Part shown: positions 42,684 to 54,602 of the stretch, in pieces
Position numbering within the stretch: the stretch's first letter is position 1
Layout of the letters: each line of letters starts with the position of its first letter
Origin: Massilia atriviolacea
GTDB lineage: Bacteria; Pseudomonadota; Gammaproteobacteria; Burkholderiales; Burkholderiaceae_D
Length of the DNA: 64,000 nucleotides
Assembly: GCF_003953935.1 (NCBI RefSeq)
Contig: NZ_RXLQ01000004.1
Span: forward strand, 372,001 to 436,000
Direction: 5' to 3'
The notes under the pieces: generated by a model
The model's database searches: none
What the model was told of the DNA's origin: nothing
Seen by the model: only the letters and a program-made list of their open reading frames with translations
Made by a program: the position numbers and the translations under genes

Positions 42684-44900
42684 TCAGGCGCGCTTGGCCT
42701 GCGGCACGCTGGCGCGGCAGGCCGCCAGCTGCGCTTCCTGCTCCTGCAGCACGTCGAGGAAGCGCCCCAGCGACACCGGATGGTGGAACAGGTAGCCCTG
42801 CATGGTCAGGCAGCCGTTCGACTTGAGGTAGCGCGCCTGCACCTCGGTTTCCACGCCTTCGGCGATCAGGTGCAGGCCGAGGCCGCGCGCGATCGAGATG
42901 ATCGCCAGGATCACCGGATAATGTCCCTGCTCGTCGTGGATTTCCTTCACAAACGACTGGTCGATCTTGATCGTGTGGATCGGGAAGCGGTGCAGGTAGG
43001 ACAGCGACGAATAACCGGTGCCGAAATCGTCGATCGCCACCGACACGCCCAGCTGGCACAGTTTGTTCAACTGCTCGATCGCGTACTGCGGATTGCGGAT
43101 GCAGATATTCTCGGTGATTTCGACTTCGATCTGGGCCGGCGAAATCCCGTAGCGCAGCAGCGCGCCGCGCATCTTCTCGAAAAAGTCGCCGCGGTCCAGG
43201 TATTGCGGCGACAAGTTCAAGGACAGGCGGATCGCCTCGCCGCCGTTCTCGTTCCAGACCAGCATGTCGCGGCACAGGGCGCCCAGCATCCAGTCCGAAA
43301 TCGGCAGCATCAGGCCATTGTCTTCGGCGAAGGGCAGGAACTCGTTGGCGGTCAGGAGGCCGCGCTGCGGATGGTTCCAGCGCATCAGCCCCTCGGCGCC
43401 GATGATGCGCCCGGTGATCACGTCGATCTGCGGCTGGTAGTACATTTCCAGCTCGTTCTGTTCGAGCGCCTTGCGCAGGCTCTGTTCGAGCGCGATCTTC
43501 TGGTGCGACACGTCGAGCATCGAGTTGTGATAAAAACTGTGGCCGTTCTTGCCCAGCGCCTTGACCTGGTACATGGCGATGTCGGCATGGCGCAGCAGTT
43601 CGTCGATCGACTCGCCGTCGCCCGGATAGATGGCGATGCCGATGCTGGCCGAAATGTGCACCTGGTGCCCATCGAGGTCGAACGGCAGGTGCAGGCAGGC
43701 CAGGAACTTCTCGGCGATGGCTTGCGCTTCGCCGCGTCCGGCCAGTTCCGGCAGCACGATGGTGAATTCGTCGCCGCCCTGGCGCGCCAGGGTGTCGCCC
43801 TCGCGCAGGCATTGCTTCAGGCGCAGCGCGACCTGCTGCAGCAGCTCGTCGCCCTTGACGTGGCCGAGCGTGTCGTTGACCAGCTTGAAGCGGTCGAGGT
43901 CGATGAACATCACGGCCAGCTCGGTCAGCTTGCGCTTGGCCTGGATGATGGCCAGCCCGAGGCGGTCCTTGAACAGCATGCGGTTCGGCAGGTCGGTCAG
44001 GATGTCGTGGTAGGCCTGGTACGAAATCACTTCCTCGGCGCGCTTGCGGTCGGTGATGTCGCGCGCCACGCCGTAGGTGCCGTAGAACTCCAGCTTCTTG
44101 ACGTCGTTGTCCGGCACATGCATGCCCATCGAATTGAGCGAGATCGTCATCAGGGTGGTGTTGAACTCGCGGTCCTGGCCGGCGCGCGCATGGCACTTCA
44201 GGCGCAGTTCGACATTGCGCGAGGCGCGCTCGTCGACGCGGCGTTCGTTGAAGGCATAGCGCGCGCGCTCCAGGTCCTCGTCGTGCACCAGGATCGTGTA
44301 GTGCTGGCCGATCAGGTCTTCGCGCGTAAAGCCCAGCAGCTGGAAGGCGCGGTCGTTGACGAAGGTGAAGCGGCCCTCGTGATTGAGGGTGTAGATGATG
44401 TCGGGCGAACTGTCGACCAGGTAGCGGTACAGCTTTTCGGAGTTTTCCAGCTGCGAGGCGATGCGCTCGTTGTCGTGGGCCAGGCTGCGCTGCTGCAGCG
44501 CGTTGCCGACCGTCTTGAGCATCTCTTCGCGGCTGTAGGGCTTGCGCAGGTAATCGTAGGCGCCGCGCTTGAGGGCGCCGATGGCCGCTTCGATGCCGAC
44601 GTCGCCGCTCATCACGATCACGTCGGCGTCGATCTCGCGCTCGTTGATGAAGTCCATGATCTCATGGCCGCTCATGTCGGGCAGGCGCAGGTCGAGCAGC
44701 ACCAGGTCGAAGCGCCGCCCGCTCAGCTGCGCCAGCGCCTCGGCGCCGCTTTTGGCGGTCACCAGTTCGAAGCCGCGGTCGCGCAGCAGCTCGTGCAGCG
44801 CCGACAGCAGGCGCGGTTCGTCGTCGATCAGCAGGATGCGCGGCAGCGCGTCGCTCCCGGCCTCGGTCGGCAACAGCGCGCTGGCAGGATGGTCGTTCAT
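42684..44900 (-). CDS. Response regulator with PAS, GGDEF and EAL domains (c-di-GMP turnover)
   Basis: A 738-residue cytoplasmic protein: REC (about 20-135, phospho-acceptor Asp70), PAS (about 150-290), GGDEF (about 305-465, intact RQGGDEF active-site loop) and EAL (about 475-730). The EAL signature reads EGL (GAEGLMRW), but the catalytic Glu and the DDFGTGYSS, KIDQSFV and EGVET motifs are kept, so both cyclase and phosphodiesterase activity are possible. No histidine kinase is next to it, so the phosphodonor is unknown. The start at 44900 has a GGCTCC-type weak site. Confidence 0.95.
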   Translation of the reverse strand: MNDHPASALLPTEAGSDALPRILLIDDEPRLLSALHELLRDRGFELVTAKSGAEALAQLSGRRFDLVLLDLRLPDMSGHEIMDFINEREIDADVIVMSGDVGIEAAIGALKRGAYDYLRKPYSREEMLKTVGNALQQRSLAHDNERIASQLENSEKLYRYLVDSSPDIIYTLNHEGRFTFVNDRAFQLLGFTREDLIGQHYTILVHDEDLERARYAFNERRVDERASRNVELRLKCHARAGQDREFNTTLMTISLNSMGMHVPDNDVKKLEFYGTYGVARDITDRKRAEEVISYQAYHDILTDLPNRMLFKDRLGLAIIQAKRKLTELAVMFIDLDRFKLVNDTLGHVKGDELLQQVALRLKQCLREGDTLARQGGDEFTIVLPELAGRGEAQAIAEKFLACLHLPFDLDGHQVHISASIGIAIYPGDGESIDELLRHADIAMYQVKALGKNGHSFYHNSMLDVSHQKIALEQSLRKALEQNELEMYYQPQIDVITGRIIGAEGLMRWNHPQRGLLTANEFLPFAEDNGLMLPISDWMLGALCRDMLVWNENGGEAIRLSLNLSPQYLDRGDFFEKMRGALLRYGISPAQIEVEITENICIRNPQYAIEQLNKLCQLGVSVAIDDFGTGYSSLSYLHRFPIHTIKIDQSFVKEIHDEQGHYPVILAIISIARGLGLHLIAEGVETEVQARYLKSNGCLTMQGYLFHHPVSLGRFLDVLQEQEAQLAACRASVPQAKRA

Positions 44901-45229
44901 TGGAGCCTTAACCGGAATCCATGGTCCGCATCCGCCCCGCGCCCTGGCCCGGCCGGCGCGCAAAACTGTGGGGCCAGGGCGCGCCCTGGCCGTGTGCGAA
45001 GATGCTTGTCCGAATGCTGCATGGTGTCGAAAACTGCCGCCAAATGGTCGATGGTTGGAGGTGGCGCACAAGCCGATGCGGCCACGACGAATGGATCACA
45101 CACCTGGCGCGCGCGCGATTTGGACAGCGTGTCAGGTTTAAAAAACGGCTATCTTAGCATATATGCACGAATGTTGACCCGAGGAACGTTACTCAAAGCA
45201 AAACTTTTATTGTCAAGTGTTGTGATTGC
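44901..45229. other. 329-bp intergenic region upstream of the REC-GGDEF-EAL gene
   Basis: No gene is seen. It holds a perfect 20-bp palindrome (44972-44991) and an AT-rich stretch (about 45138-45220) that could hold promoter elements for the minus-strand signalling gene. The flanking MFS gene ends at 45230 on the same strand. Confidence 0.5.
44972..44991. repeat. Perfect 20-bp palindrome
   Basis: GGCCAGGGCG followed by its exact reverse complement, no spacer. It lies 72 bp before the GGDEF/EAL start and could be an operator or an RNA hairpin in the 5' leader. A related GCGCCCTGG stretch lies just upstream at about 44938-44948. Confidence 0.7.
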
Positions 45230-46510
45230 TCACGATGCGAGGGCCGCCGGACGGCTGCGCCGGTACAGGCGCGAGGCCACCCACAAGCCCAGGGCGCACA
45301 AGGCAAAGCCGACCTGGCCCAGGGCCAGCCACAGCATCGAATGCGACAGGAAGGGCGCGATCACGCCCGCCACCAGCGCCCCCAGCAGGGTGGTGGCGAA
45401 CGACTGGCAGGATGCGACAGTGCCACGGATGTGCGGGAACAGGTCGAGCGCGAGCAGGGTGGCGCCGGGCGCGATCACGGACATGCCGAAGGTGTAGAAA
45501 AACATCGGCAGCACGCTCCACGGCAGCGCCGGCGTAAAGACGCTGTGATACAACAGATTGGCGGCGGCGGCCGTCAGCAGGAAGCCGAAACCGATGCCGA
45601 TCTGGCGCGCAAAGGTCATTTTGCCGGCGATGCGGTTGGCCGCCAGCGCCCCCAGGAAGATGCCGCCCACCGAGGGAATGAACAGCCAGCCGAACTGGTC
45701 GGGCCCGAGGCCCAGGTGCAGCGGCAGCGCCACCGGCGCGGCCGAGATGTACAAAAACAGGCCGGAGAAATTGCAGGCCACGATGCCGGCCTTCATGTGG
45801 AACAGGGGCGAGCTGAAAATGGCGCTGTAGTTCTGCCACAGGTAGCGCGGATTGAAGGCCTGGCGCTTCTCCGGCGGCAGCGTTTCGGGCAGGCGCCGGT
45901 AGCAGTACACGAACAGGATCACGGTGTAGGCCAGCAGCACCAGGAAGATGGTGCGCCAGTCGGCATACTTGACGATCCAGCCGCCCAGGATCGGCGCGAT
46001 GGCCGGCGCGATGGTGAAGATCATCGTCACCAGCGACAGCAGGCGCGCCGCCGGCGCATCGTCGTACAGGTCGCGGATGATGGCGCGTCCCACCACCACC
46101 CCGGCCCCGGCCGAGACGCCCTGCATGATGCGGAAGATCCACAGGTAGTGCACCGAATGCGAGGCGGCGCAGCCGAAGGTGCCGATCGCGAACACCACCA
46201 GCGCGCACAGCACCACGTTGCGCCGTCCGAAGGCGTCGGCCAGCGCGCCATGCCACAGCACCATGCCGGCAAAGGCCAGCATGTAGGCGGTCAGGGTTTG
46301 CTGGACCTCGATCGGGGTGGCGTGCAGCGAGGCCTGGATGTTGGGAAAGGCCGGCAGGTAGGCGTCGATCGAGAACGGTCCCAGCATCGACAGCCCGGCC
46401 AGCAGGGTCGCCAGCCCCACCGTCCCGGGCACTGCGCGCCGCTTCGGCGGCGGCGGCGGCACCGGCGTGACGGGATCCGGCGGCAGGTCGGGCGGCGGGC
46501 TGGGGAACAT
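45230..46510 (-). CDS. Bcr/CflA-family multidrug MFS transporter
   Basis: A 426-residue, 12-helix inner-membrane drug:proton antiporter. Opening motif LAGLSMLGPFSIDAYLPAFP is the Bcr/CflA TM1 signature; the A-loop HGALADAFGRRNV and RIMQGVSAGAGVVVGRAIIRDLY (TM4-5) are also typical. A Pro-rich cytoplasmic N-terminal stretch of about 35 residues precedes it. The start at 46510 has a GGAGTAAGC ribosome site, 2 bp after the end of the methyltransferase gene, so the two are coupled. Confidence 0.92.
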   Translation of the reverse strand: MFPSPPPDLPPDPVTPVPPPPPKRRAVPGTVGLATLLAGLSMLGPFSIDAYLPAFPNIQASLHATPIEVQQTLTAYMLAFAGMVLWHGALADAFGRRNVVLCALVVFAIGTFGCAASHSVHYLWIFRIMQGVSAGAGVVVGRAIIRDLYDDAPAARLLSLVTMIFTIAPAIAPILGGWIVKYADWRTIFLVLLAYTVILFVYCYRRLPETLPPEKRQAFNPRYLWQNYSAIFSSPLFHMKAGIVACNFSGLFLYISAAPVALPLHLGLGPDQFGWLFIPSVGGIFLGALAANRIAGKMTFARQIGIGFGFLLTAAAANLLYHSVFTPALPWSVLPMFFYTFGMSVIAPGATLLALDLFPHIRGTVASCQSFATTLLGALVAGVIAPFLSHSMLWLALGQVGFALCALGLWVASRLYRRSRPAALAS

Positions 46511-46512
46511 GC

Positions 46513-47715
46513 TTACTCCGGTTTCGGCTTGGCTTCTTCGCGCCGGTTGTAGCCGGCCACCATGTCGAACCTGAACAGGCGGCATTCGAGCGCGCCGTTG
46601 AAGAACGGGGTCTTGCGCGCTTCTTTCAGGCGCAGCAGCTTGGGCAGGCTCAGGTCGGCGGTGAACAGGAACACGGTCCAGCCGGCGAAGCGCTGCTTGA
46701 GCGTGGTGCCCAGCGCCGAGTAGAAGGCGACCGACATGTCGTCGGCCGGAATGGTGCTGTCGCCGCGCACGCCGATCCGCTCGCCGTACGGCGGGTTGGT
46801 CAGGAGGATGCCCGGCTGCTCGGTCGGCGCCTTGACTTCCTGGGCCTCGATCTGCTTGAGCGGGACGTCGAACAGGATGCCGGCGATTTTCAGGTTATGG
46901 CGCGTCATGGCCACCATGTCGCCCGAGATGTCGCTGCCGAAAATGGTCGGTTCGGCCGGCAGCGGATGCGGCTTGATCGCGTTCTTCATGTCCTGCCACG
47001 GGGCGGCCACGAAGTTGTGGAACTTCTCGAAGGCGAAACGGCGGCGCGCGCCGGGCGGAATGCCCTGCACCATCTGGGCCGCTTCGATCAGGATGGTGCC
47101 CGAGCCGCACATCGGATCGAACAGCACCGTGCCCGGCTTCCAGCCGGAGACGCGCAGCATGCCGGCCGCCAGGTTCTCGCGCAGCGGCGCGTCGCCCGTT
47201 TCTTCGCGCCAGCCGCGCTTGAACAGGGCTTCGCCCGAGGTGTCCAGGTAGACCGTGAAGTTGCGGTTGTCGAGGAAGCCGACGATGCGCATGTCCGGCT
47301 CGCGCGTGTTGACCGAGGGGCGCTTGTCGAACTGGTCGCGGAAGCGGTCGCAGATGGCGTCCTTGATCTTGAGCGTGGTGAATTCGAGGCTGCGCAGGGG
47401 CGACTTGACGGCGGTGACGTCGACCCGGATGGTGTGGTCGACGCTGAACCAGTCTTCCCAGGGCTGGGCCAGGACCAGGTCGTAGATATCGTTCTCGTTG
47501 GCGTAGCTGGCGTGCGCCATGCGCATCAGCACGCGCGAGGCGATGCGCGAATGCAGGTTGATGCGGTAGGCATCAAGCTGGTCGCCCGAGCAGTGCACGC
47601 CGCCGGGAACCTGGTTGTGCACCTTCATGGTGGTGCTGGCGAGGGCGATTTCGCCCAGTTCTTCGGCAAGCGCCGCTTCCATGCCGCGTGGGCATGGGCA
47701 GAAAAATGATGGCAT
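46513..47715 (-). CDS. THUMP-domain class I rRNA/tRNA guanine-N2 methyltransferase (RlmL N-half-like)
   Basis: A 400-residue SAM-dependent RNA methyltransferase. N-terminal ferredoxin-like/THUMP region (about 1-165); Rossmann domain with FDPMCGSGTILIEAA (about 200-214) and catalytic NPPYGERIG. It corresponds to the N-terminal half of E. coli RlmL (m2G2445 of 23S rRNA) and lacks the RlmK half, as in most betaproteobacteria. An 8-bp repeat array lies just upstream of the start. Confidence 0.9.
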   Translation of the reverse strand: MPSFFCPCPRGMEAALAEELGEIALASTTMKVHNQVPGGVHCSGDQLDAYRINLHSRIASRVLMRMAHASYANENDIYDLVLAQPWEDWFSVDHTIRVDVTAVKSPLRSLEFTTLKIKDAICDRFRDQFDKRPSVNTREPDMRIVGFLDNRNFTVYLDTSGEALFKRGWREETGDAPLRENLAAGMLRVSGWKPGTVLFDPMCGSGTILIEAAQMVQGIPPGARRRFAFEKFHNFVAAPWQDMKNAIKPHPLPAEPTIFGSDISGDMVAMTRHNLKIAGILFDVPLKQIEAQEVKAPTEQPGILLTNPPYGERIGVRGDSTIPADDMSVAFYSALGTTLKQRFAGWTVFLFTADLSLPKLLRLKEARKTPFFNGALECRLFRFDMVAGYNRREEAKPKPE

Positions 47716-47741
47716 GTGGTGAACCCTTTGTCCGTTGTGAA

Positions 47742-47773
47742 AAATCGTTAAATCGTTAAATCGTTAAATCGTT
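47742..47773. repeat. 8-bp tandem repeat (AAATCGTT x 4)
   Basis: Four perfect copies of AAATCGTT (AACGATTT on the minus strand), 27-58 bp upstream of the methyltransferase ATG. Slippage here would change promoter spacing or leader length in steps of 8 bp. Confidence 0.9.
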
Positions 47774-47787
47774 ACTGCAACCGCCCT

Positions 47788-47877
47788 CGTTCCCGCGCCG
47801 AGGCGGCCCCGGCGAGAACCCAAGTTCGTGGCTATGGCGCGGATTTACTTGGATTCCCGCCTGCGCGGGGACGACGG
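47788..47877. repeat. REP-like palindromic elements
   Basis: Two imperfect hairpins built on TTCCCGC/GCGGG motifs: one around 47788-47820 and one at 47851-47875 (TCCCGC-CTGC-GCGGGG). They sit in non-coding DNA between the methyltransferase and isomerase genes, as REP elements do. Possible REPIN arrangement. Confidence 0.45.
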
Positions 47878-47903
47878 TTTTGAAGATGGCGCGAACGGTG
47901 AAG

Positions 47904-48503
47904 CTAACTTAATGCGCGCTCCACGAAATCGAGCCGGTCCTGTCCCCAGAACCCCTCCCCGTCCACCACGTACCACGGCACCCCGAACACGCTGGCGGCC
48001 ATGGCTTCATCGGTGTTGCGGTCGTACTGTTCCTGCACGCCGGCCGTGGCGGACGACTTGACCAGCATTTTTCCATCGAGTCCGCAGGCGCTGGCGATCT
48101 GCGCCAGCGTATCCTCGTCCGAGATATTCCGGTCCTCGGCCCACAGCGCGCGCATGATGGCGCCGGTCAGCCCCAGGGCCGCATCGGCGCCCAGGCCGGT
48201 GCGCGCCGCGATGATCAGGCGCGCCGCCGCATCGGGCGGCACCGGGAAAAACGTCGGATGCGCAATCAGCGGCAAGCCCAGATGCCTGGACCAGCGCGCC
48301 AGCTCCTGCAGGCGATAGGCCTGGCGCTGCGGCGCGCGCTTGGCCAGCGGCAGCCCGCCGGAGACGCTGAACACCTTGCCCAGGTCGAAGGGCTTGATGT
48401 CGATCAGCGCGCCGCGCGCCTGCGCCATGGCCACGAAGCGCTCGTGACCCAGGTAGGCCCAGGGCGACTGCGGCGCGAAAAAATACTGAACCGTTTTACT
48501 CAT
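47904..48503 (-). CDS. 2-hydroxychromene-2-carboxylate isomerase family protein
   Basis: A 199-residue kappa-class GST/DsbA-fold protein. The opening VQYFFAPQSPWAYLGHERF has the family's active-site Ser, and FGVPWYVVDGEGFWGQDRLDFV is the conserved C-terminal thioredoxin-like end. Named for isomerisation in naphthalene degradation, though most chromosomal copies have no known aromatic substrate. No degradation genes are nearby. It ends next to hemJ in the same direction, 10 bp apart. Confidence 0.9.
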   Translation of the reverse strand: MSKTVQYFFAPQSPWAYLGHERFVAMAQARGALIDIKPFDLGKVFSVSGGLPLAKRAPQRQAYRLQELARWSRHLGLPLIAHPTFFPVPPDAAARLIIAARTGLGADAALGLTGAIMRALWAEDRNISDEDTLAQIASACGLDGKMLVKSSATAGVQEQYDRNTDEAMAASVFGVPWYVVDGEGFWGQDRLDFVERALS

Positions 48504-48513
48504 GAAGCCCCCG

Positions 48514-48924
48514 TCAGAAGGGTTTGACCACGACCAGGATCACGATGGCGGCCAGCAGCAGCACCGGCACCTCGTTGAAATAGCGGTACCAGACATGGCT
48601 GCGCTTGTTCGCGCCGTTCTCGAATTTTTTCAGGAGCGAGCCGCAGGCGTGGTGGTAGCCGATCACCAGCAGCACCAGCGTCAGCTTGGCGTGCATCCAG
48701 CCGCCGCGGAAGCCATATCCCAGCCACAGCCAGACCCCGAGCAGCACCGCCGGCACCGCCAGCATGGTGGTGAAGCGCAGCAGCTTGCGCGCCATCAGCA
48801 GCAGGCGCGCGCTGGCGACGTCGTTGGTCTCCTGCGCCAGGTTGACGAAAATGCGCGGCAGGTAAAACAGCCCGGCGAACCAGGAGGCGATGAAGACGAT
48901 GTGAAACGCTTTAATCCAGAGCAT
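48514..48924 (-). CDS. hemJ: Protoporphyrinogen IX oxidase HemJ
   Basis: A 136-residue membrane protein with four helices, converting protoporphyrinogen IX to protoporphyrin IX in haem synthesis. MLWIKAFHIVFIASWFAGLFYLPRIFV at the start carries the conserved His8 and Arg24 of the HemJ/UPF0093 family; the middle MHAKLTLVLLVIGYHH holds the conserved Lys. It follows proA by 15 bp. Confidence 0.92.
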   Translation of the reverse strand: MLWIKAFHIVFIASWFAGLFYLPRIFVNLAQETNDVASARLLLMARKLLRFTTMLAVPAVLLGVWLWLGYGFRGGWMHAKLTLVLLVIGYHHACGSLLKKFENGANKRSHVWYRYFNEVPVLLLAAIVILVVVKPF

Positions 48925-48939
48925 GACAATCCAAAGTAG

Positions 48940-50205
48940 TTAGGTGCGGACTTCGCCGTGGCCGAACACCACGTATTTGAGGGACGTCAAGCCGTCCAGC
49001 CCGACCGGGCCGCGCGCGTGCAGCTTGTCGTTGGAGATGCCGATTTCGGCGCCCAGGCCGTATTCGAAGCCGTCCGCGAAACGGGTCGAGGCGTTCACCA
49101 TCACCGAGGCCGAATCGACTTCGCGCAGGAAGCGCAGGGCGTCGCTGTAGTCTTCGGTGACGATCGCCTCGGTGTGCTTCGACGAATAGGTATTGATATG
49201 CTCGATCGCCGCGTCCATGCCGTCGACCAGCTTGAGCGCCAGCACCGGCGCCAGGTATTCGGTGGACCAGTCCTCTTCCACGGCCGCCACCAGGTGCGGA
49301 TAGCCCGCCAGCAGCGCGAACGCTTCCGGATCGGCGCGCAGCTCGACTGCCTTTTCCGCGTACACGGCGGCCAGGCGTGGCAGCACGGCCGGGGCGATGG
49401 CGCGCGCCACCAGCAGGGTTTCCATGGTGTTGCAGGTGCCGTAGCGGTGGCACTTGGCGTTGAAGGCGATCGCCACGGCCTTGTCCAGATCGGCCTTGCC
49501 GTCGATGTAGACGTGGCAGATGCCGTCCAGGTGCTTGATCATCGGAACCGTGGCCTCGGCCATCAGGCGCGCGATCAGGCTCTTGCCGCCGCGCGGCACG
49601 ATCACGTCCACGTACTCGGGCATGGTGATCAGCGCGCCGACGGCGGCGCGGTCGGTGGTGTCGACGATCTGCACGCCATCCTGCGGCAGGCCGGCGCCGG
49701 CCAGGCCTTCGGCCACGATGGCGGCCAGCGCGCGGTTGCAGTGGATCGCTTCCGAGCCGCCGCGCAGGATGGTCGCGTTGCCGCTCTTGATGCACAGCCC
49801 CGCCGCGTCGACGGTGACGTTCGGACGCGCTTCGTAGATGATGCCGATCACCCCCAGCGGCACGCGCATCTGGCCCACCTGGATGCCGCTCGGGCGGAAT
49901 TTCATGTTCGAGATTTCGCCGATCGGGTCGGCCAGCGAGACGATCTGGCGCAAGCCTTCGACCATGGTGTCGATGGCCTTGTCCGACAGCTGCAGGCGGT
50001 CCAGCATGGCCGGCGCCAGGCCGGCGGCGGCCGCCGCATCGAGGTCGCGCGCATTGGCGGCGCGCAGCAGCGCGGCATCGCGCACGATGGCGTCGGCGAT
50101 CAGCAGCAGCGCGCGGTTGCGCGTGGCGCTGTCGGAGCGCGCCATGGCGCGCGAAGCGGCGCGGGCGCGCTGGCCGACCTGTTGCATGTATTCGGTAATG
50201 TTCAT
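48940..50205 (-). CDS. proA: Glutamate-5-semialdehyde dehydrogenase
   Basis: A 421-residue NADPH-dependent enzyme that reduces gamma-glutamyl phosphate to the semialdehyde in proline synthesis. Active-site Cys in [15 protein letters not shown], upstream loop [16 protein letters not shown] and PRGGKSLI are diagnostic. It lies at the end of the leuS-lptE-holA-proA string, typical of this order in betaproteobacteria; 60 bp separate it from holA. Confidence 0.96.
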   Translation of the reverse strand: MNITEYMQQVGQRARAASRAMARSDSATRNRALLLIADAIVRDAALLRAANARDLDAAAAAGLAPAMLDRLQLSDKAIDTMVEGLRQIVSLADPIGEISNMKFRPSGIQVGQMRVPLGVIGIIYEARPNVTVDAAGLCIKSGNATILRGGSEAIHCNRALAAIVAEGLAGAGLPQDGVQIVDTTDRAAVGALITMPEYVDVIVPRGGKSLIARLMAEATVPMIKHLDGICHVYIDGKADLDKAVAIAFNAKCHRYGTCNTMETLLVARAIAPAVLPRLAAVYAEKAVELRADPEAFALLAGYPHLVAAVEEDWSTEYLAPVLALKLVDGMDAAIEHINTYSSKHTEAIVTEDYSDALRFLREVDSASVMVNASTRFADGFEYGLGAEIGISNDKLHARGPVGLDGLTSLKYVVFGHGEVRT

Positions 50206-50265
50206 TGTCTCGTCCAGGTGAAGCGCATCCGTCGCGCCGGCACCATGCCAGCGTGCCGCAGCGGT

Positions 50266-51282
50266 CTATCCGCGCGTTACTTTCAGGGCCAGCTGCAGCA
50301 TTGCATCCCAAGCGTCGCCCGCAAAGCCTTTGGCGCGCAGGCCCTTGATCATCTTGTCGACCTGCGCGGCGTCGCGCATCGCGCCTTCCAGGGTGGGCAG
50401 CGAGATGCGGCGCAGCGCCGGCTCCATCATGCGTTCGCGCGGACCCCAGATGCGGTGTTCCTTGAGCAGCACGCCGAGCGGCCGTCCCTGCGCCATCCCG
50501 GATTTCAATTTTAACAGCGTCCGGATTTCTTCGGCGACCGCCCATAACACCAGCGGCAGCGCCTCGCCCTCGCCTTTCAGCCCTTCCAGCATGCGCACCA
50601 GGCGCGCGGGATCGCCCGCCAGCATGGCTTCGGACAGCTTGAAGACATCGTAGCGCGCCACGTTCAGTACCGCGTCGTGCACCTGTTCGAAGGTCAGCTT
50701 GCCCGGGTCGTGCAGCAGGGCGAGCTTTTGGATCTCTTGGTGCGCCGCCAGCAGGTTGCCCTCGACCCGGTCGGCGATGAAGTCGAGCGACTGGCGGTCG
50801 GCGGAGAGGCCGTGCGCGGCCAGGCGCGTGCCGATCCAGCCGGGCAGCTGGGGACGCTCGACCGCGGGGATGTCGATGTACACGGCGGCCTGCTGCAAGG
50901 CGCCGACCCAGGCCGCCTTGGCGGTCTGCCAGTCCAGCTTGGGCAGGGTGATGAGGGTCAGGTTGTCGGGACTGAGGTCCTTGGCGTAGCTTTGCAGCGC
51001 CGCCCCGCCATCCTTGCCCGGCTTGCCGGTCGGGATGCGCAGTTCGATCAGCTTCTTGTCGCCGAACAGCGACAGGGCCTGGTTGGCCGCCAGCAGCTCG
51101 CCCCATTTGAAGGTGCGCTCCACCGTCAGCACGTCGCGTTCGGAGTAGCCGTTGGCGCGCGCGGCGCGCCGGATTTTGTCGGCCGCCTCCAGCGCCAGCA
51201 GATGCTCGTCGCTGGAAATGACGTACAGCGGCGCGATGGTCTTGGCCAGGTGCCCTTCGAGCGCGTCAACCCTTAGCTGCAT
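50266..51282 (-). CDS. holA: DNA polymerase III subunit delta
   Basis: A 338-residue clamp-loader subunit that opens the beta clamp. N-terminal domain begins MQLRVDALEGHLAKTIAPLYVISSDEHLLALEAADKIR; the middle part has the AAA-like fold without a functional P-loop, and the C-terminal collar domain ends MLQLALKVTRG. It starts 7 bp after lptE ends, in one operon. Confidence 0.95.
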   Translation of the reverse strand: MQLRVDALEGHLAKTIAPLYVISSDEHLLALEAADKIRRAARANGYSERDVLTVERTFKWGELLAANQALSLFGDKKLIELRIPTGKPGKDGGAALQSYAKDLSPDNLTLITLPKLDWQTAKAAWVGALQQAAVYIDIPAVERPQLPGWIGTRLAAHGLSADRQSLDFIADRVEGNLLAAHQEIQKLALLHDPGKLTFEQVHDAVLNVARYDVFKLSEAMLAGDPARLVRMLEGLKGEGEALPLVLWAVAEEIRTLLKLKSGMAQGRPLGVLLKEHRIWGPRERMMEPALRRISLPTLEGAMRDAAQVDKMIKGLRAKGFAGDAWDAMLQLALKVTRG

Positions 51283-51289
51283 CGCATGC

Positions 51290-51808
51290 TCATGTCGGTT
51301 TGACCGCCACCAGGCGGCGCAGGATCTGCTGGACCAGGTCGGTCTGCATGTCGCGGTACAGCAGCACTTCTTCCGATTCCTTGCCCAGCACCTGGCTCTC
51401 GTCGAAGGTGATCGAGCGCTTGAGCGAGATTTCGGTGGCCGGCAGCAGCTCGGCGCCCTTGTTGTCGCGCAGGCGGAACACCAGCGTGTAGGTGAGCAGG
51501 TATTCGCGCACGCGGCCCTGGGCGTTGAGCGAGAGGATCTGCTTGCCGCGCGTCTCGGACAGCACGTCGAACAGGGTCTCGGCCTGGGCCGCGTCGGCCA
51601 CCACCCGCACGTCGTCGCCGCCGCGCAGGTTGCGCCGCAACTCGGTGCCGAGGGCCGAGGTTTCGGGGAACGACAGGTAGATGCTATTGAACGGCATCTT
51701 GAACTGGCCGTTCGCGCCGCGCAGCTGGAAGCCGCACGCGCTCAGGGACGCGAGCAGCACCAGCGCGGCAGTCGCGCGCAGCACGGTGGCGGAGCGAAAG
51801 GTGGTCAT
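51290..51808 (-). CDS. lptE: LPS assembly lipoprotein LptE
   Basis: A 172-residue outer-membrane lipoprotein that plugs the LptD barrel and helps insert lipopolysaccharide. Lipobox LLASLSAC followed by GFQLRG, the standard LptE opening; the later ELRRNLRGGDDVRVV and YLLTYTLVFRLRD blocks also fit. It starts 3 bp after leuS, as is usual in proteobacteria. Confidence 0.95.
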   Translation of the reverse strand: MTTFRSATVLRATAALVLLASLSACGFQLRGANGQFKMPFNSIYLSFPETSALGTELRRNLRGGDDVRVVADAAQAETLFDVLSETRGKQILSLNAQGRVREYLLTYTLVFRLRDNKGAELLPATEISLKRSITFDESQVLGKESEEVLLYRDMQTDLVQQILRRLVAVKPT

Positions 51809-51811
51809 CGC

Positions 51812-54499
<2,688 letters not shown>

Positions 54500-54602
54500 T
54501 CATTATACTGGCACATGCCGTATACAGGCACGGCCGGGGGCCGGGGGCAAAAATTCGCTGAAGTGCGCTGAACTATCCGGCGACATCGACGTCTAAATTG
54601 AC

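Noticed and set aside
42571-44196. N-terminal extension of the radical SAM gene through the LexA box into the GGDEF/EAL gene
   Set aside because: It overlaps another coding sequence in a different frame and crosses a perfect operator; the family starts at MELTDKLEIL.
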